From: Magnetococcales bacterium
GTDB lineage: Bacteria; Pseudomonadota; Magnetococcia; Magnetococcales; JADFWU01
Reading direction: 5' to 3'
Assembly (NCBI GenBank): GCA_015234045.1
Contig: JADFWU010000032.1
Span: 1-37,447 of the forward strand
DNA length: 37,447 nucleotides
Below, in pieces: positions 26,074 through 35,300 of the stretch. The position numbers and the translations under genes are program-made. The notes under the pieces are model-generated. The model was not told the DNA's origin, ran no database searches, and saw only the letters and a list, made by a program, of their open reading frames with translations. Within the stretch, counting starts at the first letter, position 1. Each line of letters starts with the position of its first letter.

Positions 26074-26101
26074 ATCTGCCTGTCCGTGTTTTTCCACTTT
26101 T

Positions 26102-29100
26102 TCAATCCAACAATAATGGTACCTCATTTCTGCTCTTTTTTTTATCCAAATCATCTGTCTGATTTGCGGAGGCGAATTCAATAGCGGACTCTAATCTTTC
26201 TCTTACTTTTGCTGTAATTCTTGACACGCCTAAGGCACGGGCCATCTTATCAATTGGATTTGACACATCATTTACTAAATTTGCCAATAGAATCAATTCT
26301 TGTAACGGAATTTCTTCAGGGATTCTTGATACAGAATTCTGGACGGGCACTCTTGGTTTTGTGAGTGATTTTAGGTGTTGTTCATCGTGCCAGATAAATT
26401 CCCCAACGTCTTCGTTGGTAAAATGGGCGTGTATTTCATCATTTGCAAGAAACAAGACACGTTCGCGGATTTTTCTTCCTGATCGTTTGAAACCATGAGC
26501 ACGCGCAATACGTTGGATCAAAATATCACTGCGTAGCGGTGCCTCAACTTCCAAAATCCGACGGATGGCATGGGTCAATGTGGGATCATATTTTGGATCA
26601 TGAAACTGTTCTGGATCAAAGACCATAGCCTCTCCTTGCCAATCCCATACATCGAATGGTAAGAACTGATCCCCATCCAATCCGATTTCGAACTCTCCAT
26701 CACATTTTTCTCTCTCAGCCCCGTTATCTGTGACGATAACGACATCCGCTAATTTTCTTTTCTCCTTTTCTGAGTGAAACTCAGCAGGATCATTATACTG
26801 CTGTTGGGGATTATCATTTTCTTCACGTTGTTTTTTCAATGCAATTTCAGATTCAATACGTATTTTTTCCTGTTGCTCGGCGTATTGGTTATCCGCCTCA
26901 AGATGTTGCAAAAGCTGTGCGTGCAATTTCTCAATACAGCCTTGAGTATCTACCCACCAATCCGTTGACCAAACCCGAACAATGCGCCACCCCAAATTTT
27001 CTAACACAGCTTGACGAATCTTATCCCTATCCCGAGCCGTAGCAGATCGATGATAGGTCGCACCATCACACTCAACGCCTACAAAATAGCGTCCAGGCTT
27101 TTCTGGATGAACAATGGCCAAATCAATACGAAATGCGGAAACACCTACCTGCGGATGGACAATCCAACCTTTATTTTTAAGTGCTCGGGCAACCGCCTGT
27201 TCAAAAGGGGACTCGAAATCACCAACAGCTCCATGAAAAACTTCATCCAATGAACGCGGACCAATTTCGGCGAATTTAAGGAAGTTTTTCAAATCCCGCA
27301 CACCCAATGACTGGGTTCGAGACAGGTCAATTAGATCAGGACGAACTGTTGCAAAAACGATAAGTTCAGATCGAGCACGAGTAATGGCAACATTGAGCCG
27401 TCGTTCACCACCTTGCTTGTTGATCGGTCCAAAATTCATAGTCATATGGCCGTTTTTGTCTGGACCATAACCAATACTGAACAATATAAGATCGCGCTCA
27501 TCACCTTGTACGCTTTCCAAATTCTTTACAAAAACCGGTTCGAGTCTCTCATCAGAAAACCAAGTTTCAAGGCCAGGATCTTTTGAGCGTTCAATATCCA
27601 ACAGATCCTCAATCAGCCTCTGTTGTTCACTGTTAAAAGTGACCACTCCGATGGTGCGGTTTTTAGCAATAAATATTGGATCATTTAAGCGCCGGACAAT
27701 CTCCGCAACGACAGCATCCGCCTCAACGCGATTGGTACGAGCCCCCCCTCGATCATAGGCACCATCAGGAACAGCCGCCAAACGTACAGCCCGATCCTCT
27801 GTGACTGGAGAAGGAAAGGTAATCAGCCCACCATCGTAGTAACGGTGATTGGAGAAAGCAATTAGGCTTTCATGTTCACTCCGATAGTGCCACGCAAGAT
27901 TTAACGTTGGAATACTGGCTCCCAACATCTCATCCAAAATACTTTCCAAATCATCAACTGAGTCAACGTCTTCTTCTTCACCCTGATCACTACGTCCAAA
28001 GAAACTGGTGGGTGGCAACTGTTTTGGATCTCCCGCCACAACTACTTGACGGCCCCTTGCCAATGCACCTACAGCATCCCATACGGTAATTTGAGAAGCT
28101 TCATCAAAGATCACCAGATCAAAAGGCTCGGTCTCTACCGGCAAATATTGGGCAATGGACAAAGGACTCATAAGCAAACAGGGCGCAAGCTGACGCATGG
28201 GGGTAGGCGCTTCAGAAAATAACTGTCGGACCGGTTTATGACGCATTTTTTTCTCTAGTTCGCGCCGTAAGACACCATACTCTGACCCACGTTTAATACT
28301 GTCTGCATCTGGAATTTTTGCACACTGTCTGGCACGAATATACTGTGATGTCAACTGAGTAAAAGACTCATCCAGAGCAATAAAGTCTTTGATTTTCTGC
28401 TCATGTTGCAAAGAGATAAAGTTACGAAGAACTGGATCACTATCCATAATCGCTCGGCTGTACCAACGGCAATAATTGACTTCAAGGGTTTTCAATACTG
28501 CATCTGCCGCAACATATCCCTCTTCCATGGCTTCAACCAACGACTCTAAACCAGCATCAATCGCACCATCTCTCACTTTACGCCATGCACACCATTGATT
28601 TAGCTTATTTTTATTGGCCATCAGACTATCACATCGACTGATGATCTCATCAAATATATTATCACCGTCGGAAAGCGACCAAGATGAACCAGCCAGTGAA
28701 GAGAGTGTTTCAATTGCCTGATTAAATGCCACATTGGCAGATTCCAGACTACGTCCTTTTTTATCCAACACACCATCAGCACACAACAATGCATTCCCCT
28801 CTGTCACCAGCTGACGAATGCTTTGTTGCAATGCAATAAATTGCTCTGTATTCCTGGTTAAAATAGGCAAACTATCTCGTAATACAGTTGCCGCTTTCCA
28901 CTCTTTATTTGCGCGTTTCAGATCCGTTTCAATCCCCTTCCAAAAGGGAACGACTTGCATATCTCCTTTAGCATTTTCCAATTCCTGCCATAAAACGCCC
29001 AACTGCTCTAAAATGGGCAGATCACTCTGAGGATCAGGTTTGCCCGTAGTCCCTCCTTCCTGAATCAACGTGTTGACAACACGCCTCCTTTTAAAAAACG

Positions 29101-32071
29101 ATCCTGGCCACATCGATTTTTTAGCTGATTCCCAAAGATTGGATAGTTCACCCGTATTTATGCTGGCATATGCATCAACAGAATAGCTTGTAGACAGTTT
29201 TTGTTGTGCATTTTGAAATTTTGTCAGTGTGGAAAGTACATTTTTAGTATGACCAATCAAGTGCGGTGCTGTTGATTCAAAAATCCAACCGACATCCAAA
29301 CCATAAACATCTACCAACGCCTTATACAATTGAATCCAATGAGGCGATTGATCAAAAGAAGATTTATCAATGCTCACGCCCAATTCCTGGCTCAAGGCAT
29401 CCAGGTCTAATTGCATTTTAAGCGTATGATTTTTAAGCTGTATCACAGATTCCAACAACGCTTCCTGCCAACTCGGTGACCATGAAGAATTGTGAATGAA
29501 GTCAAATGGCATCTTATGAATACCATCTAACTGCTTTGCATACAGTTCAATATTCCGACTGATTTCGCGTAGTTTGTCCAGATCTTGTGCTGTGTGCAAA
29601 TCAACTGAAGCAAATGAAATGTCTATTTTTGGAACATCTTTATCCAGAACCTGCCGTCCCATTGCCTGATACGGTGTCAGACCATTACGTCCCGGACGAT
29701 GAAGCGCCTGGACATAGACATTCAGTCCCTCTCTAAGCTTCCCAAGCCTTTCAGTCTTCCGTTTCCAGGAATTATTATCCAGTGTTTCACGCATCTGCCA
29801 TGACAGGCGCAACTGTTCCAGCACATCCAGTTTCCGTGCTTTATTGGAATGCAGTTCCAAACAAAAATCACCCAGGCCTTTATCACGCAACCGACGATAA
29901 ACAACATCTAAAGCCGCTGATTTTTCAGAGACGAATAGCACCTGACGGCCAATTGCCAGATTGTGTGCAATCATATTTGCAATAGTTTGAGATTTTCCTG
30001 TTCCGGGCGGCCCTACCAAAACAAAGTCCTTCTTTTGACCAGAGCTTACAACCGCTGAAAGCTGAGAAGAATCAGCCGGCAATGGTGTAAACAGATCACC
30101 TGGAGCCATTTCAGAATCCAAGCGTTCAGGACGAGCAAATCCAGTTCCAGAGGGATAGGGATCCCTCGGCGTATCCAAAAGATGGCGCACAACCGGGTTT
30201 TTCCGAAGTTGATCAGTCCGATCAACCAAATCCTTCCACATAAGATACTTGGCGAACGAAAATGTACCTACTGCCACATCTGTAATCACCTCAAATCCAT
30301 CAATATCACGAACGTGACGGCGGATGGTATCCCATATTCCCGCAACATCCACACCATGATCATCACTGGGCAGTTCACCATCAAGTCCATTGATACTCAG
30401 AGAAAAATCCTGCCTGAGCATTTGCAGTAAGGTAGTATTGAATCTGGGTTCATCCTCATGCAATGTCATCTTGATACCGCTACGTACGCTCTTTCGTTCC
30501 AAAGTAACTGGAACAAGAATAAGCGGCGCACGAAACTGGCGGCTTCTATCCTTTTCCCGCTGCCAAAGCAGAAAGCCCAATGCCAAAAATAGGGTGTTGG
30601 CACCGCCGTCCTGTAAATCGTTTCTAGCCCGACGGTACAAACCAACCATTCTTGATTCCAACTGTTTGGAATCCATTTTAACCAATACCTGATTGTGCTC
30701 CAGCGCTTCCTGAGAGTAGGATTTAATCAGATCTTCACCAGTTTGCTGCTGATGCAGTGCCGCATCACGTCCCTGGAGGTTATCGGTCAATTTAGGCAAT
30801 GGCAGAATATGAATTCTCTTACCATCGGCCAATTGGTCTTCAAGAAGGCCAGGATCTGGACAAATAATATTGATAATGCTTGCGCCGGCCTTACAATTGA
30901 GCAACTTGTTACGCAATGACAAATCAAGAAGTTTTCGTTGCCACTTATCTAGCCTGCTGTCCGGTGTTTCAGACACTGGATGTTCAATTGGCGCTACCGC
31001 CTCCTGCAAATCCAATAACTCTTCCATACCACCACTGCTACCAACCGCCGCACGATCCTGTAGCTCTTCACGCTCATGACTAGCGAAGACAACCGGTCGC
31101 ACTTGGTGCATACGCGCACGCCGAATATCCACTGCCATGGCAAAGTTAGTATCACCCTTCGGTTGTAAATATGTTTCTGCCTGCTTTACTGCCTGCCCAA
31201 TTGTCGCGTTTTGTTGAGTAATCATTGTGGACTCAAAAACCAACAATTCTTTAAGATCAAACCGCTTTCGCAAACTTGATCGCTCCTCTACGGTAATCGT
31301 GGTAAACGCCTCCTCCTGAAGCCAAACACCAACAAAGGCATGCCCCTTCAAAAAGAGTATTATCGGATTCAAACCCGCTTGTTCCATCAATGAAGCAAAG
31401 AGCAGACAACTATCAAGGCAGGTAACCAAACCACTTTTTTTAATCATTTGTGGCGTTCTAATTTTTTGTCCTTGCTGTTCAAAACTGGTTGGCGGCTCTG
31501 CATAAGTCAGGTTTAGTTTTTTTACAGCACTCCAGATGGCACTGACAATAATACCCACCCTTTTGCGGCTACCAGATTGATACCCTTCCAAACCAGAACT
31601 GTGATCGTTTTTTTGCAATATTTCTGAGGTATTTTTGAGCAGATCATCAATATAAGGATCATTCGGCGTAACAAAAGCAGCCAACAACTCCGGCATACTC
31701 CCCAAACCACCCCATTCATGGTGGGCGAGCAGATCTACTTCCACAATTTTTGTTGATAGTATTTTTTCATCATGCCTAACAGTAAAAGTGACATGTCCTC
31801 GAACGGCTTCCTGAAGTTGCAATAAATACTCACCATCCAAAACAACATCTCGGTCTGTCACATGAACTGTAGAATCAGGATTGATCCGCTCAATAATCCA
31901 TTTCTTGGGTCTAAAAAAAGCTGGATTGGCTTCCATTTCCAAACTTAGACCCAATAGGATTTCCTCACCATTATTGCTCAAAGCGAGATCGCGAATAATT
32001 GGGACAGCATTTTGATAGGAAGCGAAGTTGATCTTTTTTGTAAGTATGGGTGTAACTTCAAGAAAATCCAT
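26102..32071 (-). CDS. DUF4011-helicase-Vsr-like nuclease protein (probable defence protein)
   Basis: 1989 residues in one frame. Residues about 205-255 are transglutaminase-like: TCLDSCLLFASLMEQAGL (Cys218) and LFLKGHAFVGVWL (His244). DUF4011 starts at LDKWQRKLLDLSLRNKLLN (about 374). An SF1/UPF1-type helicase has Walker A GPPGTGKS at 687-694, Walker B FDEAS near 1320, VAGDPKQLPP, and motifs V/VI (GDERDLI, VAITRARSELIVF) near 1524-1570. A Vsr/MTES_1575-type PD-(D/E)XK nuclease covers about 1618-1704: Asp in RIDLAIV, then VGVECDGATYH. DUF3320 is near 1827-1875. Single proteins with DUF4011, helicase and Vsr modules have been reported as anti-phage defence genes (hhe type). No partner gene is adjacent. 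The start is ATG without a clear Shine-Dalgarno. Confidence 0.92.
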   Translation of the reverse strand: MDFLEVTPILTKKINFASYQNAVPIIRDLALSNNGEEILLGLSLEMEANPAFFRPKKWIIERINPDSTVHVTDRDVVLDGEYLLQLQEAVRGHVTFTVRHDEKILSTKIVEVDLLAHHEWGGLGSMPELLAAFVTPNDPYIDDLLKNTSEILQKNDHSSGLEGYQSGSRKRVGIIVSAIWSAVKKLNLTYAEPPTSFEQQGQKIRTPQMIKKSGLVTCLDSCLLFASLMEQAGLNPIILFLKGHAFVGVWLQEEAFTTITVEERSSLRKRFDLKELLVFESTMITQQNATIGQAVKQAETYLQPKGDTNFAMAVDIRRARMHQVRPVVFASHEREELQDRAAVGSSGGMEELLDLQEAVAPIEHPVSETPDSRLDKWQRKLLDLSLRNKLLNCKAGASIINIICPDPGLLEDQLADGKRIHILPLPKLTDNLQGRDAALHQQQTGEDLIKSYSQEALEHNQVLVKMDSKQLESRMVGLYRRARNDLQDGGANTLFLALGFLLWQREKDRSRQFRAPLILVPVTLERKSVRSGIKMTLHEDEPRFNTTLLQMLRQDFSLSINGLDGELPSDDHGVDVAGIWDTIRRHVRDIDGFEVITDVAVGTFSFAKYLMWKDLVDRTDQLRKNPVVRHLLDTPRDPYPSGTGFARPERLDSEMAPGDLFTPLPADSSQLSAVVSSGQKKDFVLVGPPGTGKSQTIANMIAHNLAIGRQVLFVSEKSAALDVVYRRLRDKGLGDFCLELHSNKARKLDVLEQLRLSWQMRETLDNNSWKRKTERLGKLREGLNVYVQALHRPGRNGLTPYQAMGRQVLDKDVPKIDISFASVDLHTAQDLDKLREISRNIELYAKQLDGIHKMPFDFIHNSSWSPSWQEALLESVIQLKNHTLKMQLDLDALSQELGVSIDKSSFDQSPHWIQLYKALVDVYGLDVGWIFESTAPHLIGHTKNVLSTLTKFQNAQQKLSTSYSVDAYASINTGELSNLWESAKKSMWPGSFFKRRRVVNTLIQEGGTTGKPDPQSDLPILEQLGVLWQELENAKGDMQVVPFWKGIETDLKRANKEWKAATVLRDSLPILTRNTEQFIALQQSIRQLVTEGNALLCADGVLDKKGRSLESANVAFNQAIETLSSLAGSSWSLSDGDNIFDEIISRCDSLMANKNKLNQWCAWRKVRDGAIDAGLESLVEAMEEGYVAADAVLKTLEVNYCRWYSRAIMDSDPVLRNFISLQHEQKIKDFIALDESFTQLTSQYIRARQCAKIPDADSIKRGSEYGVLRRELEKKMRHKPVRQLFSEAPTPMRQLAPCLLMSPLSIAQYLPVETEPFDLVIFDEASQITVWDAVGALARGRQVVVAGDPKQLPPTSFFGRSDQGEEEDVDSVDDLESILDEMLGASIPTLNLAWHYRSEHESLIAFSNHRYYDGGLITFPSPVTEDRAVRLAAVPDGAYDRGGARTNRVEADAVVAEIVRRLNDPIFIAKNRTIGVVTFNSEQQRLIEDLLDIERSKDPGLETWFSDERLEPVFVKNLESVQGDERDLILFSIGYGPDKNGHMTMNFGPINKQGGERRLNVAITRARSELIVFATVRPDLIDLSRTQSLGVRDLKNFLKFAEIGPRSLDEVFHGAVGDFESPFEQAVARALKNKGWIVHPQVGVSAFRIDLAIVHPEKPGRYFVGVECDGATYHRSATARDRDKIRQAVLENLGWRIVRVWSTDWWVDTQGCIEKLHAQLLQHLEADNQYAEQQEKIRIESEIALKKQREENDNPQQQYNDPAEFHSEKEKRKLADVVIVTDNGAEREKCDGEFEIGLDGDQFLPFDVWDWQGEAMVFDPEQFHDPKYDPTLTHAIRRILEVEAPLRSDILIQRIARAHGFKRSGRKIRERVLFLANDEIHAHFTNEDVGEFIWHDEQHLKSLTKPRVPVQNSVSRIPEEIPLQELILLANLVNDVSNPIDKMARALGVSRITAKVRERLESAIEFASANQTDDLDKKKSRNEVPLLLD

Positions 32072-32381
32072 AATTTGTACAGTAAGTCTCGATCAAAAAT
32101 TAATATTATCATCCCATAATTATTATACTACAATCACACATCAATTCGCCATCATATTTAATGTTATGTAAACTTATAAAACGCCAACAAACAACTAGAA
32201 CATTCTCGTGACCGAATCTGATCGCCCATCTATATTAATTTCATAGAGGGCTACACAAAAAAACGCCCCGATAGCCTTTTGATAAAATTGGCTATCGGGG
32301 CGTATTGACAAACGAGATGATCGACACGTGCAAATAGGGGGTTGGAAATCAAAACACCCTTTTTACGGGTTCCCACATGAG
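32072..32381. other. 310-bp intergenic region between the repeat protein and helicase genes
   Basis: Both flanking genes are on the minus strand. The region holds the terminator of the upstream repeat protein and, nearer the helicase, an AT-rich stretch (about 32080-32170) that must carry the helicase promoter. No small gene or repeat A/B copy is seen. Confidence 0.55.
32258..32304 (-). terminator. strong rho-independent terminator of the giant repeat protein gene
   Basis: A perfect 14-bp stem (ACGCCCCGATAGCC at 32264-32277 with its complement at 32291-32304) and a 13-nt loop. On the minus strand it is followed by seven T residues. It lies about 77 bp after the stop of the repeat protein gene and insulates the helicase gene from it. 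Confidence 0.95.
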
Positions 32382-35300
32382 CTATTCAGCACCCTGCTCT
32401 TGCTCTACATCACTTTCAGAGGATTCGCCATCTGTGCTCTCGCCTTCATGCTGCGTTTCGGTGGAATCACCGTTTTGATCGGTGCTTTCGCTTGATTCAC
32501 CATCCACATTTTCAGTTTCATCATCCTCTTCATCATCGCTATCAGACTGGCTATTTTGATCAGAATTCGTCTGATCAATGCTGGTGTTCGAATCTGAAGA
32601 ACTACTTGAATCAGTGGATTGGCTATCGGAACTGCTTGTGCTGCTTTCTGTTCCACCATCACTTGAAGTGCTGCTACCACTCTCAGAAGCATTACTGCCT
32701 GACTGTGCAGACGTATCATTGGAACTAGCCTCTGTGGATGACGTATCGGTTGCGTTATCACTACCACTTTGGCTATCCGCATCAACTGTTGGCATGCTCG
32801 AACTACTGGAAGAGCTGGTTTCACTCTCCAGTTGACCGCCGCTGATCTCCATGGAGCTGGAAGAAGCATCAACACTACCGCTCGTTTGCATCGGTGTTGA
32901 ATCCGTGGTGGAGTCAGTCTGAATCGCTGTACTATCCGGGATTATCGTGGTACTGCTCTCCGTTGAACTCTCCTCTAGAAGCGTTGATGCACTGCTCGGT
33001 GTATCGTCATTGGTATCAAGCAGTCCCTCTGAACTGTTCGCACTATCGGTTGTAAAGAGACCATTGTCACCATCCAGACCCGTTGTCGTAGTTTGGCTGT
33101 CTCCGTCACTGAGTGTGCTACTCTCCGAAGTGCCTAGCGGCGTAGATGTGTCGGTTTCATCCTCAAACATATCATCGCTGAACCAGTTATCACCGAGATT
33201 GGAAGAACCATCCAACAGGCTGTCATTCATCGACTGATCGGTATCATTGGTAGCAGAATCAGATCCCGTATCACTGGAACTGCTATCAACTTGCGAAAGC
33301 AGGTCATCAGCAACACTACCACTACTACCCGTATCACCATTCGAAAGCCCGAGATCCTCCAACATTCCATCCAACTGCTGAGTCACTGTCTCAAGAATGC
33401 TGTTTTGAACCGGCGTTGACTCTGTTGAAATATTACTATCGCTACTGTCATCCTGAGCCTCAAAAATCTTTTTGATACTCTCATTTATGGTTTCCACCTC
33501 AGTCAGATCAATCTCGTCCATGGAAGAGTTGACCTGATCTGACCCCTCACCAAAACCATTACCGGAACTCTCCTGGGAATTATCACTACTCTCCACGCTA
33601 CTACTACTCGTCTCTTCATCCGAATCCAGATTGGTCATGGATGCCGCATTTTTGTGATAATCAAACTCTGTCTGATCCGGTGTTGTGTAGTCACCATAAC
33701 TATCGAACAAATAGGAAGAACCAGAACCAGTGACACCAATAGAGGATACGCCATCCACTTTATCCTCAATAGCGCCTTCCTGACTGGTTATAATGGCATC
33801 CCCTTGCTCTCCCAAAGACCAGAGACCGGTATCCGCCACAGCGACATCATCTTTCTCCTGGATGAAGAAACCACCATCACCATCCACCTGACCACCGATC
33901 ACATCAACCTCGGTATCCAGATCCTCTTCCCACCCTGTACCAATACCTTCATAGGCATTAAAGATCGCCGTACCAGCGGTCACATTGGCGTTTTCATCGC
34001 TGGAGTTATCATAGATACCGCCTGTCTTAGCAGTGATGGTCACCGTATCTTGAGAAATCACCTGACTGAGGTTAACGTCACTCTCCGCAGTCATGGACAC
34101 AGCACCATTTGCCGTAACCGTGACACCATCAGAGAGTGTCAGATCACCAGTAGCCGCTGTCATGGTCAAGTTTTGGCCAGTTGAGATCAACGCATCCACA
34201 AGCAGTTCATCACCGCTGAGCATGACATCACCGTTATCCGATTGAATAGAACCAGAGATTGTCAGCGTACCCTGATCAGTACCAATGGATACCGAACCGT
34301 TCGAGCTAGTAATGCCATCAACCACCAAAGCCTGTTCACTCTGCATGACGATATCACCGGTTTCATTCACTGCATCCAGAGACTCAACCGCCAAGTTAAG
34401 ATCAGCCTGACCCGCACCACCGATGCCATTGCTGGCAGTTATGGACAGCTTACCGGCTGTAGAGATATTGGCTGACTCACTGTCACTGTTATCACTGACT
34501 GCACCAGCCTCAGAAACCAAACCAACATTACCCGCACTGCTGATCAGTGAAGAGAGTTTGATATCCCCTTCTGTCTGGATATTGATATCACCAGATTCGG
34601 AACTCACTACCGCGCCATCCTGCTGAACAAATCCGCCTGAACCGCTGATGACATCTACCTGGCCACCCACCCCCGTATTCAATGCCCCGCTTTGGCCCAT
34701 CTGTACGCTGTCGGATTCAACCACCAAGTCACCATCATCACTGGTAAGATCATTGTTGATGATGACCGCTTCTGAACCAATCAACGTGGCATCACTACCA
34801 GTAATCCATACCGTGCCATCCAGTGTGAGCGTTCCGCCTGACTCAGCAACAAAATCACCGTTATCGACAACAACGTTACCCTGAACCGTGATATCTGCAC
34901 TGGCGATCAATGTTGGTGTTCCATTGGTTGTGCTGATATCACCCTCAACCAGCATATTGCCATCACTGACCGTCAGATTGATATCACCATCACTGCTGGA
35001 AATATCCTGCCCAATGGTCAGATCACCTTGATCAACCAATAGATCAATCGTCCCTAAACCGCCGGTAGACAACGCACTTACAGTCATTCCGTCCTGCGCG
35101 TTGAAATTGATATCACCATCACTCGACACCGTGGCTTCCAGCGTTGTGCCAACACCATCCAGATCTGCATCACCTGCATCACCAATGCCGTTGGCAGAGG
35201 AAATATACAACCCTTGCGCGGCGGTGAGATTGGCTGACTCATCAGCCGTAACATCAGTCACTGAACCCGTTTCAGAGACCAAGTGGATATCACCGCTAGA

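Noticed and set aside
33654-34184. 176-codon plus-strand open frame inside the repeat protein gene
   Set aside because: It is antisense to a long, clearly structured minus-strand gene and its translation shows no family features; biased codon use of the repeats keeps it open.
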